From the NCBI RefSeq assembly GCF_016427505.1, contig NZ_JAELXS010000004.1, forward strand, positions 124,001 to 188,000: a stretch of 64,000 nucleotides of DNA, read 5' to 3'. Shown in pieces: positions 1 to 8,368 of the stretch. Within the stretch, counting starts at the first letter, position 1. Each line of letters starts with the position of its first letter. This DNA comes from Sphingomonas mollis (GTDB lineage Bacteria; Pseudomonadota; Alphaproteobacteria; Sphingomonadales; Sphingomonadaceae). The notes below the pieces were generated by a model that ran no database searches, had not been told where the DNA came from, and saw only the letters and a program-made list of their open reading frames with translations. Position numbers and translations under genes: made by a program.

Positions 1-191
1 GGCAGTGATGTGGCATAGTTGCTGGAATTATTGACCTGCCCGCCCAGCACCAGGAACGGCGCGCCATCGACGATCAGCGCGTGGCGGCCGTCCTTCGTTT
101 CGATGTGCGGCACCGGTGATGCCTGTTGCGCGACCGCCGGCATCGCCAGACTTGCGAGGCTGACGGCCCAAAGCCCGATTATCTTCTTCAT
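1..191 (-). CDS. GH35-type beta-galactosidase (DUF5597 family), N-terminal fragment
   Basis: Only the first 63 codons lie in the window; the gene runs off the left edge. The protein starts MKKIIGLWAV and has a signal peptide ending near AVAQQ, so it is exported. The mature start holds the motif LGGQVNNSSNY after LIVDGAPFLV, which I recognise as the N-terminal strand of bacterial GH35-like beta-galactosidases with a DUF5597 domain. These remove terminal galactose from plant polysaccharide side chains. The ATG overlaps the stop of the upstream GH74 gene by 4 bases (ATGA), so the two are translationally coupled. Together they fit xyloglucan breakdown: GH74 cuts the backbone and the galactosidase trims it. 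The catalytic glutamates lie outside the window. Confidence 0.75.
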   Translation of the reverse strand, partial: MKKIIGLWAVSLASLAMPAVAQQASPVPHIETKDGRHALIVDGAPFLVLGGQVNNSSNYATSL

Positions 192-2404
192 TGAACCGCG
201 TCTCCATAGACGATGCCGCGCCCGTCCGTTCCGATATATACCCGGCCATAACGGCGCGGATCGCCGATGATGACGCGAAATCGCAGACCCCATTGATGGC
301 GGTCGTCGTTGATCCGTTGCCACGCCGCGCCGCCGTCGATCGAGCGCCAGACGGCGGTGATGCCATCCCGGCGCCCGATCGCATAGAGCGCCGGCCATGG
401 GCTGTCCGGTGCGCTGTGGCCGAGACCGTAGAAGTCGATCGCCAGTTCGCCCGTCGTCCGGGTCCAGTGGTCGCCGGCGTCGGTCGATCGATACAGGTCC
501 GGCCCGACCTTCAGCCACAAGGCGCCGGCGCGGCCGGGGGTCGCGAGCAGCGGGTTCGGCGTCTCGCGCCCTCGGGTACGGGTGCCGTACAGGTCGGCGG
601 GCAATCCCTGCGCCGGTATGGGCGCGAAGGTCGCGCCGCCGTCAACGCTGCGCAGCAACCGGTTCTGGGCGATGTCGAGGGCGTAGAAGCGGGTGGCGTC
701 TTCCTTGTCCGCCGCCACGCGCACCTGTGCCGGCAAGCCCTGCACCGCGATCCAGTGGCGGCCGCGATCGCGGGTCAGCATCGGCCGGTCGAGTTCGACC
801 AGAAAGGTGCCGCCATCGGCCGATACCGTGATCGCGGCGCTGCCGGTGCGTTCCGGCGGCATCGATCCGTCGGCGGGCGGGGGCGATGGCGGCGTGGTCA
901 GCGGTCGCCAGTTGCTGCCGCCGTCGTCCGACCATGCCAGCGAGGCACCGGGCACGACCGGCGCATGGGTGTTGCCGCTGCGGACCATGACGGCGGGCGC
1001 GCGTCCCGCATAGTCGAGCGTATTGGTGTTGGTGAGGAAGGGACCGCGGTGGACGCGCGGGGGCGAGCGACCGAGGTCGTCGTGCCGGAACCCGCCGATA
1101 TCGCCGAAGCCGGAAATCAGCGGCGCGCCGCCGGTGGGGCTCATCAGCGTCAGGATCGCGGTCTGTTCGATGCCGGCGGTCCACGGCGTCCAGCGCATCG
1201 ACCCCGGCCGGTCGAACCCGTCCGTCGCATAGACGGTCGCGCCGGTGACATAGACGGCATGGCCCGCATCGAACGGATCGATCGCGAGGCCGGCGATCCA
1301 GTGGCCGAAATCCGCCTTGGCGTCGAAATCGAGAAAGGGGGTCGCGGCGACGTCGCGCACGCTGCGCCGCCATAGCTCGTCCCAATGCGCGCCGCCGTCG
1401 ATCGACCGCCAGACGGTATCGACCGGCTTGTACCGATCGACGGTCGAAACGGCGATCACGCGCGGGTTCTGCGCCGACATGGCCACGCCCATGTAGCCGC
1501 CGGGTCGGGCGTCGGTGGCGACTTCCGGCGTCACGTCGCTCCACACGCCGGTATCGGTGGCGAGCCGCCAGACGGCGCCGCGCGTGATGCCGTTCGGGCC
1601 GATCCCGTTCGCATAGGTGATCGTCAGGACATGGTCGTGGCCGATGACGGCCTTGGCCGGCAACAGATCGGCCGGCGGGCCGCCCGCCACCGACACCCAG
1701 TGCATCCCGCCATCGTCCGACCGGAACAGATGCGCCGGGCCGGGATCGGCGCTCGCCACGTACAAGCGGCCTGCCCGTGTAGGATCGAACAGGACGAACG
1801 ACAGGCCACCATGGGTGACACGAGGCTGCTGCGGTTGCCCGAGGCCCGGCAGCGGAAAGCCCGCGACCTTGCGCCACTGCACGCCGGCATCGTCGCTGCG
1901 CCACAGACCGTCGTGCCGCGATCCGAAGAACAATGTATCGTGACGGTGCGGATCGATCGCCAGCCGTTCGCCGAGGCCGCGTCCATCCTCGTTGCCGCCC
2001 ATCGCGAACGGCACGGGTACGATCCGCCAGTGCGCGCCGCGATCCGCCGATCGCAGGATCGCCGCCGGCCCCCTCGCATTCATCCCGACCGCCATATAGA
2101 CGATGGCGGGATCGACGGGATCGGGCGCGATGCTTTCGACGCCCATATAGTTCGAGATCGCCTGATCGTCCTGCAACGGTATCCACCGACGAACGCGGGC
2201 ATCCCAGCGATAGGCGCCGCCCATGTCGGTGCGCAGGTAGGCGAGGTCTCGCTCGATCGGACTGAAGACGATGCCGGGGGCGAATCCGCCGCCGCCGACC
2301 GTCACGTTGGCCCAGCGATACGGCACGTCCGCCAGCGCGCCGGTCGTGGCCAATGCCATCGCCAGCATCGCCATGCCCGTACCGATGCCTTTACCTGCGC
2401 GCAT
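188..2404 (-). CDS. GH74 xyloglucanase / BNR-repeat beta-propeller glycoside hydrolase
   Basis: 738 residues with a signal peptide (residues 1-25, ending TTGALA). The mature start YRWANVTVGGGGFAPGIVF and the following RTDMGGAYRWD are hallmarks of GH74 endo-xyloglucanases, which are two seven-bladed propellers. Asp60 in RTDMGG and Asp435 in GFGDIGGF are the best candidates for the two catalytic acids of the family. Recurrent Ser-x-Asp-x-Gly-x-x-W Asp-box (BNR) motifs, such as RSDDAGVQW and RSIDGGAHW, run through the protein. A GGGAG-type ribosome site (GGGAGTGGA) precedes the ATG. It is transcribed away from the esterase gene and leads into the GH35 gene. Likely role: outer-membrane or extracellular cleavage of xyloglucan. 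Family assignment is strong; substrate is inferred. Confidence 0.88.
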   Translation of the reverse strand: MRAGKGIGTGMAMLAMALATTGALADVPYRWANVTVGGGGFAPGIVFSPIERDLAYLRTDMGGAYRWDARVRRWIPLQDDQAISNYMGVESIAPDPVDPAIVYMAVGMNARGPAAILRSADRGAHWRIVPVPFAMGGNEDGRGLGERLAIDPHRHDTLFFGSRHDGLWRSDDAGVQWRKVAGFPLPGLGQPQQPRVTHGGLSFVLFDPTRAGRLYVASADPGPAHLFRSDDGGMHWVSVAGGPPADLLPAKAVIGHDHVLTITYANGIGPNGITRGAVWRLATDTGVWSDVTPEVATDARPGGYMGVAMSAQNPRVIAVSTVDRYKPVDTVWRSIDGGAHWDELWRRSVRDVAATPFLDFDAKADFGHWIAGLAIDPFDAGHAVYVTGATVYATDGFDRPGSMRWTPWTAGIEQTAILTLMSPTGGAPLISGFGDIGGFRHDDLGRSPPRVHRGPFLTNTNTLDYAGRAPAVMVRSGNTHAPVVPGASLAWSDDGGSNWRPLTTPPSPPPADGSMPPERTGSAAITVSADGGTFLVELDRPMLTRDRGRHWIAVQGLPAQVRVAADKEDATRFYALDIAQNRLLRSVDGGATFAPIPAQGLPADLYGTRTRGRETPNPLLATPGRAGALWLKVGPDLYRSTDAGDHWTRTTGELAIDFYGLGHSAPDSPWPALYAIGRRDGITAVWRSIDGGAAWQRINDDRHQWGLRFRVIIGDPRRYGRVYIGTDGRGIVYGDAVQ

Positions 2405-2596
2405 TCCACTCCCAGTTCGTCGTCCGGCGTCGATGCGGACAGGGGCAACTTCGCTGCCGTTAAGACAGAGATACCGCTACCACCCGGTAAAGCAAGCGCG
2501 ATGGCATCATTTCATTTGAACACTGGACGATCCATCCGCCTGCCGGGCATTATCGACGACCCTGCTTCGACCGTTTGATCTGATGGGAATGATCGC
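2405..2596. promoter_or_regulatory. Divergent promoter region of the polysaccharide locus
   Basis: This 192-base gap separates the leftward GH74 gene from the rightward esterase gene and must hold promoters for both. It is less GC-rich than its surroundings. An imperfect dyad TACCG-(8)-CGGTA near 2470-2495 is visible. It is the only operator-like element I see, and it does not match a motif I can name with confidence. No gene is supported here. Confidence 0.4.
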
Positions 2597-3580
2597 ATGA
2601 TGACCCCTTCACGCCGTACCCTGCTGACCCTGTTTGCCGCCGCCGGCATGGTGAGCGCCACGCGCGGCATCGCCCAGCCGCGAGCAGGTGGGAGTGGCGG
2701 CGCGGACCTGTTGCCGCTCTGGCCGGGCAAGGCGCCGGGTGCGCCTGCGACGCTGCCGGTGCGCAAGGTCAACGAGCGGTCGAAGGACCCTTCGTTTCAC
2801 GATCGCTGGATCACCAGCATTGCCCAGCCCGCGCTGGTCGTGCGTCCCGCCGCCAAACCGAACGGCGCGGCGGTTATGCTGGTGCCGGGTGGCGGTTATG
2901 GCTTCCTGTCGTACGACAATGAGGGCGAGGAGCAGGCGCGCTGGCTGAACGCGCGCGGGGTGACGGCCTTTATCCTGTTGTACCGCCTGCCGGACGAGGG
3001 ATGGTCCGATCGGTCGCTGGTGCCGTTGCAGGATGCGCAACGGGGGATGCGGCTGATCCGCGCCCATGCCGGCCGCTTCGGGATCGAGGCGAACCGGGTT
3101 GCGGTGCTGGGCTTTTCCGCCGGCGGGCATCTCGCCGGATCGCTGGCGACGCGACATGCGGAGCCGACCTATGCGCCGGTCGATGCGACCGATCGCCTGC
3201 CCGCCCGCCCCGATCTGGCCGGGCTGATCTATCCGGTGGTAAGCCTGTCGGCGTCGTTCACCCATGGCGGATCGCGCGACAATCTGTTGGGCGCGGGCGC
3301 GGATGACGCCGCCCGGAAGCGCGCATCGGTGGAACTGGGCGTGACCGAGACGACGCCGCCGATCTTCCTGGCGCATTCTTCCGACGACGGCACGGTGCCG
3401 ATCCAGAACAGCCTTGCGCTGTATCAGGCGATGCTGGCGGCCGGGCGTCCTGCCGAATTGCACGCGTTCGATCAGGGCGGGCATGGGTTCGGCGTGCGAT
3501 TGGCGGCGGACAAGCCGGCATCGATCTGGCCGACGCTGTTCGCCGCCTATGGCGCCCGGCAGGGGGTGTTCCGCGCATGA
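2597..3580 (+). CDS. Secreted alpha/beta hydrolase, acetyl-xylan-esterase-like
   Basis: 327 residues. The N-terminus has SRRTLLTLFAAAG followed by a hydrophobic stretch and an Ala-rich cleavage region, compatible with a Tat or Sec signal. The oxyanion-loop region reads VPGGGYGFLSYDNEGEE and the nucleophile elbow is GFSAGGH (Ser174). A C-terminal Asp (SSDDGTVP) and His (DQGGHGFG) complete a plausible triad. This arrangement is typical of the BD-FAE/acetyl esterase group found in plant-polysaccharide loci. Its stop overlaps the start of the SGNH hydrolase by 4 bases, so the two are co-translated. Deacetylation of xyloglucan or another hemicellulose is inferred from context only. Confidence 0.78.
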   Translation: MMTPSRRTLLTLFAAAGMVSATRGIAQPRAGGSGGADLLPLWPGKAPGAPATLPVRKVNERSKDPSFHDRWITSIAQPALVVRPAAKPNGAAVMLVPGGGYGFLSYDNEGEEQARWLNARGVTAFILLYRLPDEGWSDRSLVPLQDAQRGMRLIRAHAGRFGIEANRVAVLGFSAGGHLAGSLATRHAEPTYAPVDATDRLPARPDLAGLIYPVVSLSASFTHGGSRDNLLGAGADDAARKRASVELGVTETTPPIFLAHSSDDGTVPIQNSLALYQAMLAAGRPAELHAFDQGGHGFGVRLAADKPASIWPTLFAAYGARQGVFRA

Positions 3581-4368
3581 ACTGGCGGGTGGCGATCGCG
3601 ACGTCCGCCCTGCTGTGCATGGCGGCGGCGGATGGCGGGCCGCGCTATCGCAGTAGCGCGGCGCGGCGGGTCGTGGTGGAGCGTGACTGGGGACCGGTGC
3701 TGGGGCCGTATCGGCAGCGGCTGGTGCCCAGCATGATGAAGGATTTCGGCGAGCGGTACATCTACCGCGCCGCCAACACCGCGCTGCCGCCGCCCCGGCC
3801 GGGGGAGCGCCGGGTCGTCTTCATCGGCGATTCGATCACCGATGGCTGGAACCTGGCGGCGAGCTTCCCCGGCCAGCCCTATATCAACCGGGGTATCGGC
3901 GGGCAGGTGACGGCGCAGATGCTGGTGCGGTTCCAGCAGGACGTGGTTGCGCTGCATCCGAAGGCCGTGGTCATCCTGGGCGGGGTCAACGACGTGCAGG
4001 GGTTGTTGCAGGAGGAAACGCCGGACGGCATCGTCGCCAATATGGAAGCGATGGCCGATATCGCGCGGGCGCACGGCATCGCCGTGGTGCTGGCGTCGAT
4101 CCTGCCCGTCAACGATTACACCCCCGCCGCCCGCGACGTGGTGCGCGAACGGCAGCCAGCGACCTTGGCGGCGATCAACGTGCGGCTTCGCGATCTGGCG
4201 CGGCGGCGAGGATATGGCTTTGCCGATTACGCCGCCGTCCTGCGCGACGAACGCGGGCTGATGAATGCGGCCTATACCCGCGACGGCATCCATCCGACGG
4301 CGGCGGGTTATGCGCGGATGGGAACGGTCGCGGCGGCGTCGATCGGACGGGCACTGAGACGCGGATGA
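3577..4368 (+). CDS. SGNH/GDSL-family hydrolase, exported
   Basis: 263 residues with a short N-terminal hydrophobic segment (about residues 4-18). Block I is FIGDSITDGW with the nucleophile Ser86, block II has RGIGGQ, block III is GGVNDVQG, and block V is DGIHPTAAGY with Asp236 and His239. This is the full SGNH set, so the enzyme should be active. It probably removes acetyl or other ester groups from carbohydrate. It is coupled to the upstream esterase by an ATGA overlap, giving the locus two different esterase folds. The exact ester is unknown. Confidence 0.85.
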   Translation: MNWRVAIATSALLCMAAADGGPRYRSSAARRVVVERDWGPVLGPYRQRLVPSMMKDFGERYIYRAANTALPPPRPGERRVVFIGDSITDGWNLAASFPGQPYINRGIGGQVTAQMLVRFQQDVVALHPKAVVILGGVNDVQGLLQEETPDGIVANMEAMADIARAHGIAVVLASILPVNDYTPAARDVVRERQPATLAAINVRLRDLARRRGYGFADYAAVLRDERGLMNAAYTRDGIHPTAAGYARMGTVAAASIGRALRRG

Positions 4369-4401
4369 ACGGGCGTATACCACGGCCGCGATCGATCATG
4401 G

Positions 4402-4415
4402 TGACAGTGGTGTCA
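4402..4415. promoter_or_regulatory. 14-bp dyad TGACA-GTGG-TGTCA upstream of the GntR gene
   Basis: A perfect 5-base inverted repeat with a 4-base spacer lies 20 bases before the start codon of the GntR/FCD regulator gene. GntR-family proteins bind short palindromes of this general shape, often in their own promoter, so this is a candidate autoregulatory operator. A 5-base arm can occur by chance and no second copy was seen in the 2405-2596 promoter region. Confidence 0.3.
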
Positions 4416-4435
4416 TCTGTCGGCATGCTGCGCGG

Positions 4436-5155
4436 ATGAACGATATCATCGTCGACAATCACCCGCGGGGACGGGCGGGACTGGGCCGCAACCTGACCCA
4501 TGGCATGCTCGATGTGCTGGGCAAGGCGATCGTGACCGGTGAGTATCGCGACCGCCCCTTTCCCACCGAAGCGGAGATCGCGCGGCTGCACGGCGTCAGC
4601 CGGTCGGTGACGCGCGAGGCGGTGAAGATGCTGACCGCCAAGGGACTGGTCAGCGCCCGCCCCCGACAGGGTACGATCGTGCAACCGACGACGACGTGGA
4701 ACCTGTTCGACGCCGATGTCCTGCGCTGGTTGCTCAGCCGGCAATTCTCGGTCGAACTGCTGCGCCATTTCAACCAGTTGCGCATCGGTATCGAGCCGGA
4801 GGCGGCGGCGCTGGCGGCGCGGTTCCACGACGAAGCGGACATCACGCGGATCGAGGCTTGCCTCGCCCGGATGGTGGCGGCCGAGGCAGGGCATGACGAC
4901 CCGCTGGACGCCGATATCGCGTTCCACGCCAGCATCCTGCAGGCGTCGAAGAACCCGTTCTACGGACAGTTGGAGGCGGTGGTGTCGACGGCGCTGCGCA
5001 GTTCGATCACCTATACCAACCGCGCCAAGGGACGATCCGCCGATATCGCCGCGCACCGGGCGGTGGCGGAACGGATCGCCGCGCGCGATGCCGCCGGCGC
5101 GCGGGCGGCGATGCAGCAGATCGTCAGCGACGTGCTGGACCTGATCGCCGACTGA
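4436..5155 (+). CDS. GntR-family transcriptional regulator, FadR/FCD subgroup
   Basis: 239 residues. The N-terminal winged helix (about residues 15-80) contains the GntR signature FPTEAEIARLHGVSRSVTREA followed by LTAKGLVSARPRQGTIV. The C-terminal helical FCD domain (about 90-230) has the ligand and metal-site pattern: an Asp in DADIAFHASIL, and His residues in FHDEAD and AAHRAVAE. Such proteins sense small acids or sugars. Its place directly downstream of the hydrolase genes makes it the likely local regulator of sugar use. It converges with the HlyD-type gene; the two stop codons lie within a 12-base dyad (TGACC-CC-GGTCA). Confidence 0.88.
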   Translation: MNDIIVDNHPRGRAGLGRNLTHGMLDVLGKAIVTGEYRDRPFPTEAEIARLHGVSRSVTREAVKMLTAKGLVSARPRQGTIVQPTTTWNLFDADVLRWLLSRQFSVELLRHFNQLRIGIEPEAAALAARFHDEADITRIEACLARMVAAEAGHDDPLDADIAFHASILQASKNPFYGQLEAVVSTALRSSITYTNRAKGRSADIAAHRAVAERIAARDAAGARAAMQQIVSDVLDLIAD

Positions 5156-5161
5156 CCCCGG

Positions 5162-6523
5162 TCAATGCTCGCGGAATGACGACCAGAATGCGCCGAGCAG
5201 CGGTTCCAGCGCATAATCCAGCGCGGTTCGCTTGCGCAGTGGCACCAGCACCTGCACCGGCATACCGGCGCGCAGCTCGAACCCGCCGCCGCGCAAATTG
5301 CCCAGCACGCGCAACTGATCGCGCGGCACCGTGACCTCGCCGGTGAAATAACTGCCGCCGGTCTTCTCGTCGGTCAGTGCGTCGGCGGACAGGCGGGTCA
5401 GCCGTCCCTCCAGATTGGGCAGGTCGCGCTCGTGCAGGCTGGGGAAGCGGACCAGCGTGCGCTGACCGACCGCCAGATCGTCGGCATCGTCGAGCGCGAT
5501 CCGCGCCTGAATGCGCAGCGGCGTGCGTTCCGGCACGATATCCATCAGCTTCTGGCCCGGCGCGACGACACCGCCGGGGGTGAAGATCGTCAGGCCGATG
5601 ACGGCGCCGGTGGCGGGCGCGCGGATATCGGTGCGGGCCAGTTGATCGCGTGCGGCGGCCAGTCGCGGCATGACCTCGCCCAGCCGACCGTCGACGTCGC
5701 GCAGGTCGGCCGCGGTCCGCTCGCGGAAGGTACGTTCAGCCTCCAGTACCTGAATCTGGCTTTCGCGCGCGGCTTCGCGGGTCTGGGCGACGCTGGCGGT
5801 GTATTGGCCGCGCTGGCCGACCAGTTGCGCGCGGGCGCGTTCCAGTTCGCGCAACCGCGTCTGCGAGACGAAGCCGCGCTCGGCGAGGGGTTTCAGCGCG
5901 TCGATCTGTTCGTCGATCAGGCGCAGCTGTTCCACGGCGGAGACGACCTGCGTGCCATATCCCCGCCCCTGCTCGCCCGACTGCGCGGCCCGCTGGCCGA
6001 GCGCACCGCGCTGGGCGGACAGGGTGGCGTTGCGGGCGGCCAGTTCGCTCTGTTGCAGGCGAAGCGCCAGCGCCGCTTCGGCCCGGTCGCCTTCGGGCAG
6101 GGCGGCGAATTCGGGCGGTGTCGCCAGTCGCGTCTGGCCGAGCTGTTCGGCCTGCAGCCGCGCCCGTTGCGCCAGCAGCCGGATCGCCTGCGCCGACAAC
6201 GCACGTTCCTGCGCCAGCACGTCGGCGGCGGCGAGGCGGAGGAGCAACTGGCCTTGCCGCACGCGTTGGCCTTCGCGGACATAGATCGCGCCGACCACCC
6301 CGCCCTCGCGGTGCTGGACCGACTGGCGCTGGCCGGACACGACCAGCGTACCGGGCGCATAGGCCGCCGCATCCAGCCGCGCGGTCGCCGCCCAGCAGAG
6401 AAAGACGACGAAGAACAGCCCGGCGATGACGAGGCCGTGGCGGATGTCGCGTGCGGGATCGCCGATCGCGGCACTGGCGAGCGCTGGTTCGTCGACCGGC
6501 GGCAGGACAAGCGCGTCGCTCAT
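5162..6523 (-). CDS. Type I secretion periplasmic adaptor, HlyD/PrtE family
   Basis: 453 residues. A single membrane helix near residues 32-50 is followed by the adaptor start GTLVVSGQRQSVQHREGGVV, typical of HlyD/PrtE membrane-fusion proteins. A long coiled-coil hairpin rich in Ala, Gln, Leu and Arg occupies about residues 100-280. The lipoyl and beta-barrel halves follow (IRAPATGAVIGL and the C-terminal EVTVPRDQLR). It links the inner-membrane ABC exporter to an outer-membrane TolC channel; no TolC gene is in the window. Its start overlaps the stop of the exporter gene by 4 bases. Confidence 0.92.
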   Translation of the reverse strand: MSDALVLPPVDEPALASAAIGDPARDIRHGLVIAGLFFVVFLCWAATARLDAAAYAPGTLVVSGQRQSVQHREGGVVGAIYVREGQRVRQGQLLLRLAAADVLAQERALSAQAIRLLAQRARLQAEQLGQTRLATPPEFAALPEGDRAEAALALRLQQSELAARNATLSAQRGALGQRAAQSGEQGRGYGTQVVSAVEQLRLIDEQIDALKPLAERGFVSQTRLRELERARAQLVGQRGQYTASVAQTREAARESQIQVLEAERTFRERTAADLRDVDGRLGEVMPRLAAARDQLARTDIRAPATGAVIGLTIFTPGGVVAPGQKLMDIVPERTPLRIQARIALDDADDLAVGQRTLVRFPSLHERDLPNLEGRLTRLSADALTDEKTGGSYFTGEVTVPRDQLRVLGNLRGGGFELRAGMPVQVLVPLRKRTALDYALEPLLGAFWSSFREH

Positions 6524-8268
6524 GACGCCACCGCCTGCGGCACCATGCGCCGGACATTGGGTGGCGCGATCTTTGGCAGCACCTCGTCACGCGGACCATA
6601 GAGTTCGACGCGACCGTCACGCAGCACCAGCAACTTGTCGACGACGGGCAGGATGCTGAGCTTGTGCGAGACGACCAGCACGGTCCGGCCTTCCGCCTTC
6701 AGCCTGACCAGCGCCGCATTCAGCGCGGCATCGCCCTCGGCATCCAGATGCGCGTTGGGTTCGTCGAGGACAAACAACGCCGGGTTGCCGTACACCGCCC
6801 GCGCCAGCGCGATGCGCTGCGCCTGCCCGGCGGAGACACCGCGCCCGCCCAGCCGCAGGCGATGGTCGAAGCCGCCGGCCAGCCGCAGGATCAGCGTATC
6901 GGCGCCGACCTTTTCGGCGGCGGCGACGGCGGCGGCATCGATCTCCGCCCGCGCGCCGTCCAGTTCGGTGGCGAAGCGGGCGATGTTCTCCTTCACCGTG
7001 CCTTCGAACAGCGCCGCGTCCTGCGGCAGATAGCCGATGTGGCGGGCGAGGCGCTCGGGGTCCCAGTCGGTGATGTCGGCGCCGTCGATCCGCACCGTGC
7101 CGCGATCGATCGGGAGAGCGCCGGTGATCGCACGCAGCAGCGTCGATTTGCCGGCGCCCGACGGACCGACGATCGCGACGATCTCGCCGGCCGCGATGTC
7201 CAGCGATACGGCATTCAGGATCGCGCCGTCGCGGGTCTCGTTCAGGACGGTGACGCTGTCCAGACGCAACGCTCCGCGCGGGTTCGGCAGGCGGGTCGCG
7301 TCATGACCCGCCCCATGCCCGGCCAGCAGGGTGTCGAGGCTGCGATAGCTGCCGCGCGCCTGCACGATCCCCTTCCACGTGCCGATCAATTGTTCGATCG
7401 GCGCCAGCGCGCGGGCGATCAGGAAGGAGGCAGCAAAAATCGCGCCGCCCGAGATCATGTTGTCGATCGCCAGCAGGGCGCCCAGCCCCAGCGCCAGCGA
7501 TTGCAGCGCGAGGCGGACGAATTTGGTGGCGGTGAAATAGCTGCCCGCCTTGAACCCCGCCTCGGTCTGGAGCGTCAACATTGCTTCGCGCTGGCGCAAC
7601 TGGCGCGCGACGAGGGCGCGGCGCATGCCCAGCGCGCGGACGCTTTCAGCCGAGGACAGGATCGCGTCCTGCCCCGCATAGGCCTGCGCCGCCGCGGCCT
7701 GCGCCCGGTCGAGACGGCTGCGCGTTGCGCGTTCGTTGCGCCAGGCGATGATCGGCAGGATCACCGCGCCTGCCAGCGCGAGCAGGCCGATCAGCGGGTG
7801 GACGAGGAAACAGACGAGGACATAGATCGGCGTCCATGGCGCATCGAACAGCGCCAGCATCCCCGGTCCGGTCAGCGTACCGCGCATCGTATCGAATTCA
7901 CGCAGCGCCTGTCGTGCCATCGCCGATTCCGGCCGGCCGAGCGTGGCGTCGAGCAGCAATGGCGCCACGCTGGCATCGAGCAGGACACCTGCGCGCACCA
8001 GCAGACGCGACCGCACACGGTCGAGCAGCGACAGCGTCGCCAGCCCGAACAGCAGCACCATCGTCAGGAAGATCAGTGTCTGGACGCCCTGCGTCGGCAC
8101 AACGCGGTCGTACACTTGCAACATGTAGAGCGTCGGCACGATGTAGAGCAGGTTGACGAGGGCGCTGAACCCCGCCGCCGCCACGAAATGACGGCGGCAC
8201 CGCGCCATCGCGGCCTGCATCGCGGCGCCGGGGTGAAGAAGATCAGTCATCGTTCCCGTACCCGTCAT
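6520..8268 (-). CDS. Type I secretion ABC transporter (permease-ATPase), PrtD family
   Basis: 582 residues with no N-terminal peptidase domain, as in PrtD/AprD exporters. Membrane helices lie in the first 300 residues, beginning ALVNLLYIVPTLYMLQVYDR, a very typical PrtD start. The ATPase half has Walker A GPSGAGKST, signature LGGRGVSAGQAQR, Walker B FVLDEPNAHLD and the switch His in VVSHK. Two starts are possible; an internal Met at 8250 is preceded by GGGAACG and could be used instead. It is coupled by overlap to the HlyD-type adaptor and lies downstream of a large cargo-like nuclease, after a strong hairpin. Confidence 0.93.
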   Translation of the reverse strand: MTGTGTMTDLLHPGAAMQAAMARCRRHFVAAAGFSALVNLLYIVPTLYMLQVYDRVVPTQGVQTLIFLTMVLLFGLATLSLLDRVRSRLLVRAGVLLDASVAPLLLDATLGRPESAMARQALREFDTMRGTLTGPGMLALFDAPWTPIYVLVCFLVHPLIGLLALAGAVILPIIAWRNERATRSRLDRAQAAAAQAYAGQDAILSSAESVRALGMRRALVARQLRQREAMLTLQTEAGFKAGSYFTATKFVRLALQSLALGLGALLAIDNMISGGAIFAASFLIARALAPIEQLIGTWKGIVQARGSYRSLDTLLAGHGAGHDATRLPNPRGALRLDSVTVLNETRDGAILNAVSLDIAAGEIVAIVGPSGAGKSTLLRAITGALPIDRGTVRIDGADITDWDPERLARHIGYLPQDAALFEGTVKENIARFATELDGARAEIDAAAVAAAEKVGADTLILRLAGGFDHRLRLGGRGVSAGQAQRIALARAVYGNPALFVLDEPNAHLDAEGDAALNAALVRLKAEGRTVLVVSHKLSILPVVDKLLVLRDGRVELYGPRDEVLPKIAPPNVRRMVPQAVAS

Positions 8269-8323
8269 CCGCCACGCCGCGGTATCGATAGTCCGATCCG
8301 CGCGGCCCGTCGACGGTCATGCC

Positions 8324-8363
8324 GGCGGAGCCGATCCCGGTAACGCCGGTGATCGGCTCCGCC
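8324..8363 (-). terminator. Strong hairpin between secretion cargo and exporter genes
   Basis: A 13-base perfect inverted repeat (GGCGGAGCCGATC / GATCGGCTCCGCC) continues inward as CCGG/CCGG around a TAACG loop, with one bulged T. This gives a 17-pair stem directly after the nuclease stop codon. There is no run of Ts on the leftward side, so it may act as an attenuator or an RNA 3-prime stabiliser instead of a full terminator. Many type I secretion operons use such an element to make more cargo than exporter. Confidence 0.7.
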
Positions 8364-8368
8364 CCGTC

